Below are positions 42,565 through 53,471 of a stretch of DNA of 64,000 nucleotides, in pieces. The notes under the pieces are model-generated. The model was not told the DNA's origin. It saw nothing but the letters and a program-made list of their open reading frames with translations, and ran no database searches. Each line of letters opens with the position of its first letter. Positions within the stretch are counted from its first letter, which is position 1. A program made the translations under genes and the position numbers. The stretch comes from Myxococcales bacterium (GTDB lineage Bacteria > Myxococcota_A > UBA796 > GCA-2862545): assembly GCA_019634415.1 (NCBI GenBank), contig JAHQVJ010000117.1, positions 62,001 through 126,000 of the forward strand. Direction: 5' to 3'.

Positions 42565-44988
42565 TCACGGCTGTGATCCCTGGTGGCCCTCGGTGACCTC
42601 GTCCACCGCCGCCCGTCCCGCTCCGAACAGATCCTCGGCCACGGGGCCGCACAAGGCCTCCATCAGCACGCGATCCATGTGGGACACGGGCAAGATCTCC
42701 ACGGTCTGGGTGACGTTGGCCGGGATGTCCTCGATGTCCTTGCGGTTCTCTTCGGGGATCAACACACGGGTGATTCCCCCGCGATGGGCCGCGAGCACCT
42801 TCTCCTTGACCCCACCAATGGGCAGGACCCGCCCTCGTAGCGTGATCTCCCCCGTCATGGCGGTGTCGGCGCGGATGGGGATCCCGGTGAGCGCACTGAC
42901 CATGGCGCACGCCATGGCGATCCCAGCGCTCGGGCCATCCGTGCGCAGCGCGTTGCCTGGGTAGTGGATGTGCAGGTCGGTGGTCTCGTGGAAGTCCAGC
43001 TCGAGGCGCAGCGCCTCCGCTCGAGAGCGGATGTAGGTGAACGCCGCATTGCCCGACTCCTTCAGCCAGTCCCCCAGGCGACCCGTGAGGATGAGCTTGC
43101 CCTTCCCAGGAACGGTCGCGACCTCGATGTTGAGAAGCTCACCTCCCCAGGGAGACACCGCGAGCCCCTTCACCAGGCCCACCTGATCCTCCTGCTCGCG
43201 ATGGGCCACGCGAAACCGCGGTGGGCCGAGCAGCTTGTTCAGGTTCGCCGTGACCACCTTGATGTGCGTGTCGGAGCCGTAGCGCACCACCCGACGCGCG
43301 ACCTTCCTGCAGATCCGAGCCATCTGCCGCTCGAGATCCCGAACCCCCGACTCCTTCGTGTAGTCGCGGATCGTCTCGGTGAGCGCCTGGTTGGACAGCG
43401 CCAGGTTGTCGTCGGTGAGCCCGTTGAGCTCCATCTGTCGCGGCAGCAGATACCGGCGGGCGATGGCCACCTTCTCTTGCTCCGTGTAGCCAGTGAGCTC
43501 GATGATCTCGAGCCGATCCTGCAGGGGCAGTGGGACGCCCTGCAGCGAGTTGGCCGTGCAGATGAACGTGACCTTGGACAGGTCGTAGTCGAGGTCGAGG
43601 TAGTGATCGTTGAACTGGTAGTTCTGCTCCGGATCGAGCACCTCGAGCAGCGCCGCAGAGGGATCGCCGCGGAAGTCGGCGCTCATCTTGTCGACCTCGT
43701 CGAGCAGCAACACCGGATCGACGCTCTCGGCGCGCTTCATCGCGTGGAGCAGCTTGCCGGGCATCGCCCCGATGTAGGTGCGCCGATGCCCGCGGATCTC
43801 GGCCTCGTCGCGCACCCCCCCGAGGCTGATCTTCACGAAGGGCCGCTGAGTGGCGTTCGCGATGGAGCGCGCCAAGCTGGTCTTACCGACCCCCGGCGGC
43901 CCCACCAGACACAAGATGGGTCCGCGCATCTTCTCCACCAAGGTGGAGACGGCCAGGTACTCGAGGATCCGTTCCTTGATCTTCCTCAGACCGAAGTGAT
44001 CGGCATCCAACACGGCAGCCGCATCCGACAGCGACACCTGCTCCGCACTCTGCTCGGCCCACGGAAGATCCACGATCCAGTCGAGGTAGTTGCGGACCAC
44101 GGTGGCTTCGGCGCTCATCATGTTCATCTGCGACAGCTTGCGCAGCTCCTTCTCCGCCCGCTCCTGCACGGGGGTGGGCAGCGACTTGGCTGCGAGCGCC
44201 TGAGCGAGCTCCTCCAGATCGGACCGACCTTCCTTGTCGCCGAGCTCCTTCTGGATGGCCTTCATCTGCTCGTTGAGCCAGTACTCGCGTTGCGTGTTGT
44301 CGCGCTCGCGCTTGACCCGGCTCTTGAGCTTCTTCTCCACCTGCAGGAACTCGATCTCGGTGAGCAACGCCTTGTAGAGCCGCTCGAGGCGCGAGGCCAC
44401 GTCGACCATCTCGAGCAGCTCCTGCCGCTCCTCGAGCTTGAACTGCAGGGGCGCCACCAAGGTGTCGGCCAAGCGATCGGCATCCTCGAGGGCGTTGACG
44501 GTCAGCAACATCTCTGGAGGTACGGCCCGGTTGAGCTTGACGTAGCGCTCGAAGGTGGCCTTGACGGTGCGGACCAGTGCCTGCACCTCCATGTCCACCA
44601 CCCCGCGCGCGGGAAACTCCTCGAGCTCCACCTCGAACATCGACGCGTTGTCGACGAAGCGACGGACCCGGGCTCGACGCCTCCCCTCCACCAGGATCTT
44701 GGTGTTGCCGTCGGGTAGCTTGAGCACCTGCTCGATGGTGGCGATGGTGCCGAAGGCGTAGATGTCGTCCGTAGACGGGTCCACGTTGTCGCCCGCACGC
44801 TGAGCCGCGAGGAACACCTCACGCCCCTCCGACGCAGACGCTGCCTCCACCGCAGCCAGCGAGCGAGGCCGCCCGATGATGAGCGACATGGGCGTGTAGG
44901 GAAACACCACTACCTCTCGCAGAGGCAGCATCGGCCAGGTGTGCCCGCCCGTGGCTGGAGGCGGACGACTATCTCGGAACAAGGGCAT
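42565..44988 (-). CDS. lon: ATP-dependent Lon protease
   Basis: An 807-residue cytosolic protease that degrades misfolded and regulatory proteins. In order it has the N-terminal substrate-binding LON domain (MLPLREVVVFPYTPMSLIIG), a long coiled region with DNTQREYWLNEQMKAIQKEL, the AAA+ module (Walker A GPPGVGKTSL, Walker B VLLLDEVDK) and the protease domain with the Ser-Lys dyad: Ser687 in DGPSAGIA and Lys730 in GGVKEK, 43 residues apart as in E. coli Lon. It is the last gene of the tig-clpP-clpX-lon group, with 51 bases between it and clpX. Confidence 0.97.
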   Translation of the reverse strand: MPLFRDSRPPPATGGHTWPMLPLREVVVFPYTPMSLIIGRPRSLAAVEAASASEGREVFLAAQRAGDNVDPSTDDIYAFGTIATIEQVLKLPDGNTKILVEGRRRARVRRFVDNASMFEVELEEFPARGVVDMEVQALVRTVKATFERYVKLNRAVPPEMLLTVNALEDADRLADTLVAPLQFKLEERQELLEMVDVASRLERLYKALLTEIEFLQVEKKLKSRVKRERDNTQREYWLNEQMKAIQKELGDKEGRSDLEELAQALAAKSLPTPVQERAEKELRKLSQMNMMSAEATVVRNYLDWIVDLPWAEQSAEQVSLSDAAAVLDADHFGLRKIKERILEYLAVSTLVEKMRGPILCLVGPPGVGKTSLARSIANATQRPFVKISLGGVRDEAEIRGHRRTYIGAMPGKLLHAMKRAESVDPVLLLDEVDKMSADFRGDPSAALLEVLDPEQNYQFNDHYLDLDYDLSKVTFICTANSLQGVPLPLQDRLEIIELTGYTEQEKVAIARRYLLPRQMELNGLTDDNLALSNQALTETIRDYTKESGVRDLERQMARICRKVARRVVRYGSDTHIKVVTANLNKLLGPPRFRVAHREQEDQVGLVKGLAVSPWGGELLNIEVATVPGKGKLILTGRLGDWLKESGNAAFTYIRSRAEALRLELDFHETTDLHIHYPGNALRTDGPSAGIAMACAMVSALTGIPIRADTAMTGEITLRGRVLPIGGVKEKVLAAHRGGITRVLIPEENRKDIEDIPANVTQTVEILPVSHMDRVLMEALCGPVAEDLFGAGRAAVDEVTEGHQGSQP

Positions 44989-45039
44989 GGAACGGCTCGA
45001 TGGCGCGAGGACTTTGCGAGTGCGGCACAGGAGGAGGGA

Positions 45040-46293
<1,254 letters not shown>

Positions 46294-46347
46294 TCGTCCT
46301 CCGCTGGGGCGTCTGCCCGATGGAATGTCGGACTGTAGCGTCCCCGA

Positions 46348-46980
<633 letters not shown>

Positions 46981-47107
46981 GCCGTTCCTCACGATGTTTC
47001 CGCACCGTAACCACAGGGATCCTCTGGTGCGACCTACCAGGACAGGCAGGCAATACACGCTCGAGGGCTGGAGCTGCGGATCTGGACTCGCCCACCGCTC
47101 CGGTGCC

Positions 47108-47992
47108 CTACGTCGGCTCCACTGTGGGGGCCATCAGCAGGGGCAGATCGGTGTCGAGAACGCGTGACCACAGATCGCGGCCGACATCGTCGAACGTCGT
47201 CATGGTCTCCACGAATGCCTCGCGTAGCGCGGGATCCACCAGCGGAGGGGGCAACAACGGATCGGTCACGATGTCGCGAACGGCCTCTCCGCCGGCCACG
47301 AACGCCTGCCGAGCGGCTTCCTCCACCGGCATGGTGCGCACCTGCAGCGTGAGCCGAGTGAGGCGATCGATGTGTCGACGATACCGGTCGTCGAGATGCA
47401 GCCCGTCCCACAGGGTTCGAGCGACATCGTCGTGGGGCCCCAGGCTTCCGATGTCGAACACGGGAGCGGTGGCCTCGAGGCCCAGATCCACCAATCGCTC
47501 CCGGAAGCCGTCGATCCCGCCAGCGAGGTTGTGGGGACGCACCAACAGCCCAGACTGCAGCTCCCGCAGGCCCACCAGCTGGGTGGCCCGATCTCGTCGG
47601 CGGGCGATGGTCTTGTCGGCACGCGGAAGAGGTGCGGTGTGTACCGCGATCCACCGTCCATCCCAGGGCAGCAGCCGCTCGAGCACGTGCTGCCACGTTC
47701 CGCGCCCGGGGGCCCGCAGGGTGGGCTCTCCTCCGTCGTCGACCTCCTCCTCCACCTCGGGATCCGACATCGGGGCGCCGGGCGCGATGTGGTAGGAGCC
47801 CCGCTCTCGCGAGAGCACGAGCCCCTTCGAGCGCAGCCGGTGGAGCGCCACCCGCGTTCGGTTCTCGTCGATCTCGAACAGGCTGGCCGCTCGGATCAGT
47901 ACCTGCACCGGCACGTCGCAGTCGAACGCCTGCAGCAGAGCGAGCAGCAAGGCGCGAGGGTTGGTGAGTCGACTCGGCGCGCCCGGTGTCAC
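47108..47992 (-). CDS. PaaX-family-like transcriptional regulator
   Basis: A 294-residue regulator resembling PaaX, the phenylacetate repressor family. The N-terminal winged helix has NPRALLLALLQAFDCDVPVQ and NRTRVALHRLRSKGLVLSRE, and the middle contains LLPWDGRWIAVH, the usual PaaX 'W-dG-W' block. The GTG start overlaps the tig stop by four bases (GTGA), a coupled arrangement. Such a gene between trigger factor and clpP is unusual and could make this regulator part of a proteostasis response. Its ligand and target are unknown; no phenylacetate genes are nearby. Confidence 0.78.
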   Translation of the reverse strand: MTPGAPSRLTNPRALLLALLQAFDCDVPVQVLIRAASLFEIDENRTRVALHRLRSKGLVLSRERGSYHIAPGAPMSDPEVEEEVDDGGEPTLRAPGRGTWQHVLERLLPWDGRWIAVHTAPLPRADKTIARRRDRATQLVGLRELQSGLLVRPHNLAGGIDGFRERLVDLGLEATAPVFDIGSLGPHDDVARTLWDGLHLDDRYRRHIDRLTRLTLQVRTMPVEEAARQAFVAGGEAVRDIVTDPLLPPPLVDPALREAFVETMTTFDDVGRDLWSRVLDTDLPLLMAPTVEPT

Positions 47993-49497
47993 GCTTGGAC
48001 CGTGCTCAACCGGGCCTTGATCGCGGCCACCGCACCCTTGCGATTGCGGCCGCCCTCTTCGGCGGCGAGCATCTCGTCGAGCTGACCGTCGTGCTCACCG
48101 GTGGCGAGGGCATCCTTGAGGGCCCCGATGGCACCATCCAGCACGGCGAAGGCCCCACCGGCGGTGCTCGCAGCTGACTCCCCGGCGGTGTCGGCGGGAG
48201 ACTCCGTCTCGGCAGACGCCTCCTGCTCCACGAGGGTGGAGCGCTCGAGCATCCAGTCCAGCGTCTTCTCTTCGAGAATGCGGTCCTTGAGCTCGTCGAC
48301 CGCGCCCTCCTTGGAGAACCAGCCCTTCACGGCTTCCACCGTCTGGCCTCGCGTGTTGGCGAGCTCCTCGTAGCGAGCGTCCACGTCGGCGTCGGTGACC
48401 TCGAGGGACTCCTTTTCGGCCACCCACTCGAGGATCAGAGCCGAGCGAGCAGCGAAGCCGGCCCGAGTGCGCAGATCGGCGACCTCGGCGTCGGTGAAGC
48501 CCACGGTGTTCGGATCCCGGCCCATGGCGTAGGCCCGCTGGAAGCGCAGCTCCTGCATGAGCATCTGCAGGCTCTGGTCCACCATGCCGTCCGGCACGTC
48601 GAAGGTGTTGTGCTCGATGACGACCTCGAGCAGGTTGGCGCGCGCCTGGTTGCGAGCAGCCTCCTCGCGCTGGTCACGCATCTGCTGCTGGATGGAGCTC
48701 CGCATGCCCGCAGCACCCCCCTCGAAGCCGAGCTCCTCGGCGATCTCGTCGGTCAGCTCGGGCACCTGGTACGACTGGAGCGTCAGCAGCTTGGCCTTCA
48801 CGTCGAGGGTGCGGCCAGCGATGGCCTCCTCGCGGGCGTCCTCACCGAACTCCACGCGCCCCTCGCGCTCCTCCTCCAGCGCCATCCCCACGAGGATCTC
48901 CTCGATGCCGGGGTAGTAGGGGTCGCCCTCCGTACGGATCATGGTGCCCGGCTCGGTGGCCACCTCGTCGTCGCCGTCGAACACGTGCAGCTCCACGAGC
49001 GCCATGTCGCCCTTCTCGCAGGCACGACCCTCGATGGGCTCGAGCCTCGCGTGGCCCTCGAGTCGAGCCCGCACGGCCGCGTCCACGGCGTCGTCGGCGA
49101 TCTCCACCTTGGGGTAGGGCACCTCGAGCCCCGTCCACTTCTGCAGCTCGATGCTGGGCTTGACGTCGACGGTGATGATGAACTTGAAGCCATCGGCGTC
49201 GCCCACCTCGCCCGACTCGTCGACGCTCGGCTGGCTCACGGGCTGCAGCTCGCCTTCCTGGAGGATGTCGGTCCAGGAGGCTTGGATCAGGTCGTTGGCC
49301 ACGTCCGCCCGGACGCGCTCGCCGAACCGAGCCTCCAGCACGCGACGGGGGGCCTTGCCAGGGCGAAAGCCCGGCATCCGGACCTGGTGGGACAGCGTCT
49401 TGTAGGCCCGATCGAGGGACTGCTTGACCTGACCGGGGGGAACCACGACCGTCAGCTTGCGCTGAAAGGAGTTCACTGAGGTGACGTCGACCTTCAT
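47989..49497 (-). CDS. tig: Trigger factor, ribosome-associated chaperone
   Basis: A 502-residue chaperone that binds nascent chains at the ribosome exit tunnel. The N-terminal ribosome-binding signature reads MPGFRPGKAPRRVLEARFG, matching the family's GFRxGKxP motif, then a FKBP-like peptidyl-prolyl isomerase region (CEKGDMALVELHVFDGDD) and the long helical C-domain. At the C-terminus there is an extra Ala/Glu/Ser-rich tail followed by a helix with basic residues, which makes it longer than the usual 430-450. ATG 49497 begins MKVDVTSVNSFQRKL. It probably shares transcription with the two upstream tRNAs. Confidence 0.93.
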   Translation of the reverse strand: MKVDVTSVNSFQRKLTVVVPPGQVKQSLDRAYKTLSHQVRMPGFRPGKAPRRVLEARFGERVRADVANDLIQASWTDILQEGELQPVSQPSVDESGEVGDADGFKFIITVDVKPSIELQKWTGLEVPYPKVEIADDAVDAAVRARLEGHARLEPIEGRACEKGDMALVELHVFDGDDEVATEPGTMIRTEGDPYYPGIEEILVGMALEEEREGRVEFGEDAREEAIAGRTLDVKAKLLTLQSYQVPELTDEIAEELGFEGGAAGMRSSIQQQMRDQREEAARNQARANLLEVVIEHNTFDVPDGMVDQSLQMLMQELRFQRAYAMGRDPNTVGFTDAEVADLRTRAGFAARSALILEWVAEKESLEVTDADVDARYEELANTRGQTVEAVKGWFSKEGAVDELKDRILEEKTLDWMLERSTLVEQEASAETESPADTAGESAASTAGGAFAVLDGAIGALKDALATGEHDGQLDEMLAAEEGGRNRKGAVAAIKARLSTVQA

Positions 49498-49563
49498 CGT
49501 TCGGGCCTCACGGGCGACCACACTTCCCATGTTGGCCGCCGAGCGGATGTCTGCATTGAAATA

Positions 49564-49636
49564 TGGGCCCACCAGGAATCGAACCTGGAACCAACGGATT
49601 AAGAGTCCGGTGCTCTGCCAATTGAGCTATAGGCCC
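49564..49636 (-). tRNA. tRNA-Lys (anticodon CTT)
   Basis: Read on the minus strand: acceptor GGGCCTA/TGGGCCC, D-arm AGCTCAATTGGCAGAGC, anticodon stem CGGA/TCCG around CTCTTAA giving CUU (Lys, AAG), T-arm GGTTCGATTCC, discriminator A. CCA is not encoded. It lies 66 bases upstream of tig, inside the same presumed transcript as tRNA-His. Confidence 0.94.
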
Positions 49637-49650
49637 GAGAATCGAGTGAG

Positions 49651-49725
49651 GGTGGGAGATGGGACTTGAACCCACGACCCCTGGAACCACAATCCAGTGC
49701 TCTAACCAACTGAGCTACACCCACC
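49651..49725 (-). tRNA. tRNA-His (anticodon GTG)
   Basis: On the minus strand: the histidine-specific extra G(-1) is encoded, the discriminator is C73, and the anticodon loop TTGTGGT gives GUG. The D-arm is AGCTCAGTTGGTTAGAGC and the T-arm GGGTTCAAGTCCC. There is one U-U mismatch at acceptor pair 6-67. CCA is not encoded. It is followed 14 bases later by tRNA-Lys. Confidence 0.94.
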
Positions 49726-50481
49726 GTGCCCGGCACAAATAACGAGTCCACCCGTGATGACAAGGCGACCGCCGAGGTCAACCGCTCCCGTAGTCGGGCG
49801 GGACGTCGATGGGCCGTCTGCATCATGGCTGTAGCATGGATTGCGACGGGCTGCCGAAGGACCGGCACGGTCCTTCCCCTAGGCGCCCAACAGAGCGTCG
49901 CGGATCGGATCGAGGCCTATCGGCGTGCGGACCTGGAGCCGGCTCGCCTCCCCCCACCCACGATCGATTTCGTGGCGAAGGAGACGACGGCGGGCGCGGT
50001 GACGGCCACCGCGCGCCCCCTTCGTCCCGAGGACGCGCCGTGGAACCGCTGGCCCACGGGAGGGCACCGCCTGTTCAACAACCGAGCCGCCCTGCTCTTC
50101 GAGGTGTCGATCCGCTCCGACGAGCCGCTGGTCTGGCTGCCAGCGGGGACCACACTTGAGCTCAACGACGAGCACACCGTGGTTCCAGCGGCAGAGACGA
50201 CGGAGGCCCTGCTCGCGGATCTGCTGAGCCACGCGTTCCTCGAGGAGCAGTGGAGCATCCCCGGCGATCTGGTGGATCGCGCGAGGGGGGCTGGCCCGTT
50301 CCGAGCCGCCTACCTACCCTTGCACGCGCAGGATGGAGCCATGGAGGGAATCATGGCGTTCCCGCTCTGGGCTGGACCGGGCCGGAGCCTCGCCGAGCTG
50401 CACGTCGTCGCCGTTCGCCTCACGGTGAAGGTCGGCATGGGGAGCGAGGAGGAAGCCGATCTGGTCTGGGTCTTCGACTGA
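49726..50481 (+). CDS. Hypothetical lipoprotein
   Basis: A 251-residue predicted lipoprotein. A basic n-region (RSRSRAGRR) precedes the hydrophobic stretch CIMAVAWIA and the lipobox ATGC. The mature part looks like a beta-rich domain (ALLFEVSIRSDEPLVWLPAG and SLAELHVVAVRLTVKV). The only canonical in-frame starts are GTG 49726, which overlaps the likely tRNA promoter, and ATG 49825, which would leave just nine residues before the lipid Cys. I use the first, with doubt. Function unknown. It converges on the pseudokinase gene with three bases between stops. Confidence 0.65.
   Translation: MPGTNNESTRDDKATAEVNRSRSRAGRRWAVCIMAVAWIATGCRRTGTVLPLGAQQSVADRIEAYRRADLEPARLPPPTIDFVAKETTAGAVTATARPLRPEDAPWNRWPTGGHRLFNNRAALLFEVSIRSDEPLVWLPAGTTLELNDEHTVVPAAETTEALLADLLSHAFLEEQWSIPGDLVDRARGAGPFRAAYLPLHAQDGAMEGIMAFPLWAGPGRSLAELHVVAVRLTVKVGMGSEEEADLVWVFD
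49736..49763 (-). promoter_or_regulatory. Sigma-70-like promoter of tRNA-His/tRNA-Lys
   Basis: On the minus strand, TTGTCA (49763-49758; five of six -35 matches) is separated by 16 bases from TATTTG (49741-49736), whose end lies 10 bases before tRNA-His. Its position fits tRNA transcription. It overlaps the apparent 5' end of the oppositely directed lipoprotein gene. Confidence 0.45.
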
Positions 50482-50484
50482 CCG

Positions 50485-51651
50485 TCAGAGCGCCATCACG
50501 TAGAAGCCGAGGCCAAACGCCACCACCGCCAGGAGCAGCGTCAACAGGAGCAGCAAGCCAGGTCTGAACCACGCGCTCCCGGGCGCCGTGGGATCCAGCC
50601 GCCCGCCACCGAACAGCCCACTCGGGAGACGGGCGCCCGAGGGCACGGCCTCGGGCGGTGGGCCCACGTCCACCGGGATCGCTCCATGCTCCGCCGGGAG
50701 CGTCCACCGGGCGGTGCTGGGCTCGGACAGCGCCGTGATCTCCTCGGTGCCCTCCACCACCACCAGATCGGACTCTTCGGTGGGCTCCAGCACCTCGTCG
50801 TCGTCCACCTCGGTGGGATCGGGCGGCTCCGGAAGCTCGTGTGGCGCCTCGAATCGCCGGAGCAGCGCCGGCACGAAGCGGGCGCTCCACACCTGGAGAT
50901 CCGGAGGCGGCAGCTCGGTGGCCACCCCCGACAGCCGCTCGCCGAGGCCGCGCAGACCTGGTCGCGCCGCCGCTTCCCACCCGAGCATCTGGGCGATCAG
51001 GTCTCGCAGCTCCTCGGACACCCCGGGGCCCGGACGAGCCATCGCCGCGATCAGCAGCCGCCGCACGGATGCATCGTGGACCTTTCGCGTGGTCCCTCCG
51101 GGACGCCCACCAGACATCAGCTCGAGCAGCAGCGCGCCGACGCGCCACACCTGAGAGGCGCGGGGGTCCTCCGCACCGGCTGGTCCTGCAGCGGGCTCCT
51201 CGGGGCCCACGAGCCCGGCGACCACCACGTCACCACCGCCGGAGACGAAGAGGTCATCGCAGCAAGGCCCGGGATGTCGCACGTCCAGAGAGGCCAGGAC
51301 GCGACACACCGCGGCGACGATCTGGACGGCAGCGGCGGGTGGAGGCAGGTCGGTCTGGTGTGCGGTGAACAGCGAGGCCGCGACCCCCTTGGGCAGCTCG
51401 TACAGCCATGCCTCGCGGCCTCCCAGTCGCGCCACACCGAGCAGCGCGAGGATGCCGTCGGCGCTCCGCTCCACCCAGGGGGCTGCACGCTCGCGTGCCA
51501 GCGCCAGGGCCGCTGGGTCGACCACGGGAGGGCCGAGCTTGACGGCCACCCGCCGCCGTCCCCAAGACGCCTCGAGGGCGTCTGGCCCCCAGGAGGGCAA
51601 CGCGCGCAGTGGAACCAGTTCCGGACCGTGGTGGGCCACCCACCCTCCCAT
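50485..51651 (-). CDS. Membrane-anchored Ser/Thr kinase-like protein (pseudokinase)
   Basis: A 388-residue protein with a protein-kinase-like fold. RRRVAVKLG provides the beta-3 Lys, and the C-lobe pattern RVGALLLELMSGGRPGG plus LIAQMLGWEAAARPGLRGLG matches the kinase subdomains IX-XI. However, the catalytic loop, which should read HRDLKPxN, is VRHPGPCCDDLFV, and no DFG is present (DVVVAGLVG), so phosphotransfer is unlikely. A Pro/Glu-rich linker leads to a C-terminal hydrophobic helix (LLLLLTLLLAVVAFGLGFY). It probably acts as a scaffold or sensor in signalling. The start at 51651 uses GGGTGAG. Confidence 0.72.
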   Translation of the reverse strand: MGGWVAHHGPELVPLRALPSWGPDALEASWGRRRVAVKLGPPVVDPAALALARERAAPWVERSADGILALLGVARLGGREAWLYELPKGVAASLFTAHQTDLPPPAAAVQIVAAVCRVLASLDVRHPGPCCDDLFVSGGGDVVVAGLVGPEEPAAGPAGAEDPRASQVWRVGALLLELMSGGRPGGTTRKVHDASVRRLLIAAMARPGPGVSEELRDLIAQMLGWEAAARPGLRGLGERLSGVATELPPPDLQVWSARFVPALLRRFEAPHELPEPPDPTEVDDDEVLEPTEESDLVVVEGTEEITALSEPSTARWTLPAEHGAIPVDVGPPPEAVPSGARLPSGLFGGGRLDPTAPGSAWFRPGLLLLLTLLLAVVAFGLGFYVMAL

Positions 51652-51697
51652 GCTCACCCTACATCGCAGCACCGACGAGACTGAGCTAAGCCACGTC

Positions 51698-52522
51698 ATG
51701 GGTAGTGAGCTTCAGGACGTCCTCGAGCAGCTCCTCCGCGATGCAGGCGCCACGGCGTTGGAGCACTTCGGACGATGCGAGGCTCGCCGAAAGCCCGACG
51801 GAACGGTGGTGACCGATGCCGATCAGGCAGCGGAGTCCGTGATCGTCGAGGCGCTGTCACGGACCTTTCCCGGCGACGGGATCCAGGCCGAGGAGGGGTC
51901 CGAGGCCAAAGCCCGCTCGGGGCACGGTACCTGGTTCGTCGATCCCATCGACGGAACCAGCGCCTTCCTCGGCCAGCTCGCGTACTGGGGCCCCACGGTG
52001 TGTCGCGTCGACGTGGATGGCGCGCTCGACGTCGGCGCCTTCTTCGTTCCTCGCCTGGCCGAGTCCTGGTTCGCGCAGCGCGGGGGTGGCGCCTTCCGGG
52101 ATGGACGCCGGCTGGGGCCCCCCAGCGACGACGTGGCCGTCGACGATCCCACGTTGTTCGTGCCGTCTCGCTTCCACCGGGCCGGACGTGCACCTTGGTC
52201 CGGCAAGGTCCGAGCACTGGGCTCGGGCGCGGCTCACATGGCGCTGGTGGCGGCGGGCTCGGGCGCCGGCACCGTGGTCCCCAAGTGGAAGCTGTGGGAT
52301 GTGGGGTGTGGCGCATTGCTCATCCGCGAAACGGGTCGCATGATATGGGACGTGTCCGGTGAACCCTTCACTCCGGAAACCGCCTCCCAGGGCCATCCCT
52401 TCATCGCGGGAGTGCCCAGGGCCCTGCGGGAGCTGACGGCGGAGGGATGGCTCGCGGGCGTGCTCGGTCGTGGGTCCCGGGGGGAGAAGGATGTCGGAAG
52501 AGATCAACGAGACCGGAGATGA
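51698..52522 (+). CDS. Inositol-monophosphatase-family phosphatase
   Basis: A 274-residue Mg-dependent phosphatase of the IMPase/histidinol-phosphatase/CysQ family. Motifs: GTVVTDADQAAE, EEGSEAK for the Glu metal ligand, WFVDPIDGTSAFL with the DPIDGT signature, and WKLWDVGCGALLIRETG for the second metal site. The exact substrate (inositol phosphate, histidinol phosphate or 3'-phosphoadenosine phosphate) cannot be decided. The last 32 bases overlap rpoH in another frame, so the Arg-rich C-terminus (GRGSRGEKDVGRDQRDRR) is partly dictated by that gene. Co-expression with rpoH is likely. Confidence 0.85.
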   Translation: MGSELQDVLEQLLRDAGATALEHFGRCEARRKPDGTVVTDADQAAESVIVEALSRTFPGDGIQAEEGSEAKARSGHGTWFVDPIDGTSAFLGQLAYWGPTVCRVDVDGALDVGAFFVPRLAESWFAQRGGGAFRDGRRLGPPSDDVAVDDPTLFVPSRFHRAGRAPWSGKVRALGSGAAHMALVAAGSGAGTVVPKWKLWDVGCGALLIRETGRMIWDVSGEPFTPETASQGHPFIAGVPRALRELTAEGWLAGVLGRGSRGEKDVGRDQRDRR

Positions 52523-53444
52523 TGCTCCAAAGCGGAAGCTCCCGGCGGGCCTGCCTGGCCTGAAGCGCCCCCCCTCGGGGATGCGCTCCAAGGATCTGCT
52601 GAACTTCTACCTCTCGGAGGTCCGTCGGTACCCCCTGCTGTCTCCCGAAGAGGAGAAGGAGTACGCGCTCCGGTTCGTGGACACCGGCGATCGAGAGGCT
52701 GCCGAGCGCCTCGTGACGGCGAACCTCCGCCTCGTGATCAAGATCGCCTTCCAGTACCACCGGCAGTGGGCCAACGTGCTGGACCTGATCCAGGAAGGCA
52801 ACGTGGGGCTGGTGGAGGCCCTGTCCCGGTACGATCCGTCCAGGGAGATCCGCTTCTCCAGCTACGCCCAGTACTGGATTCGGGCGATGATCTTGCGGTT
52901 CTTGCTCGACAACTTCCGCTTGGTCCGCCTCGGATCCACCCGCGCAGGTCGCAAGCTGTTCTTCCAGCTCCAGAAGGAGCGCGATCGGCTCATGAAGGAG
53001 GGCATCGAGCCCACCAGCCGCTTGATCGCGGAGAACCTGGGGGTCGCGGAGCACGAGGTGGACGCCGTCGACCGCCACATGCGGGCGCCTGCGCTGTCGC
53101 TGCACGCCCCCGCCGGCGACGATCCGGAGGGCCGCACGCTGTCGGAGGTGGTGCCCGAGGGCGAGCCCAACGACCCCGAGGACAACGCTGCCCGCCGCGA
53201 GGTGACGGAGCTGTACCGATCCAAGCTCGACGCCTTCGCCAAGGCCCACCTCCGCGACGACCGCGAGCGGATGATCTGGGAGCAGCGAATGGTGGCCACG
53301 GACCCCGTGAGCCTGTCGTCGCTGGGGGAGCACTTCGGCGTGAGCAAGGAGCGCATCCGGCAGGTGGAGGCCCGGCTCAAGAAGCGCCTCAAGACCTTCC
53401 TGGAAGGGGAGCTCGGCGACGGGTTCGAGTTCGAGTTCGAGTAG
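52491..53444 (+). CDS. rpoH: RNA polymerase sigma-32 (heat-shock) factor
   Basis: A 317-residue group 3 sigma factor. Region 2 is complete (NLRLVIKIAFQYH, LDLIQEGNVGLVEALSRYDP, RFSSYAQYWIRAMILRFL), followed by the RpoH-box-like GRKLFFQLQKERDRL, region 3 and region 4 (SLSSLGEHFGVSKERIRQVE). The RpoH box distinguishes it from RpoD. It directs transcription of chaperone and protease genes, and lon, clpP and clpX lie only 6 kb away. ATG 52491 has GGGGAGAAGG ahead of it and overlaps the phosphatase gene. The C-terminus ends in repeated Phe-Glu from three TTCGAG hexamers. Confidence 0.92.
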   Translation: MSEEINETGDDAPKRKLPAGLPGLKRPPSGMRSKDLLNFYLSEVRRYPLLSPEEEKEYALRFVDTGDREAAERLVTANLRLVIKIAFQYHRQWANVLDLIQEGNVGLVEALSRYDPSREIRFSSYAQYWIRAMILRFLLDNFRLVRLGSTRAGRKLFFQLQKERDRLMKEGIEPTSRLIAENLGVAEHEVDAVDRHMRAPALSLHAPAGDDPEGRTLSEVVPEGEPNDPEDNAARREVTELYRSKLDAFAKAHLRDDRERMIWEQRMVATDPVSLSSLGEHFGVSKERIRQVEARLKKRLKTFLEGELGDGFEFEFE

Positions 53445-53471
53445 CCCGCCACTCGATCACGAAGGCGTTGA

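Noticed and set aside
47108..47992. A phenylacetate-degradation context for the PaaX-like regulator
   Set aside because: No paa genes occur in the window, so the family name is used only for structure, not for function.
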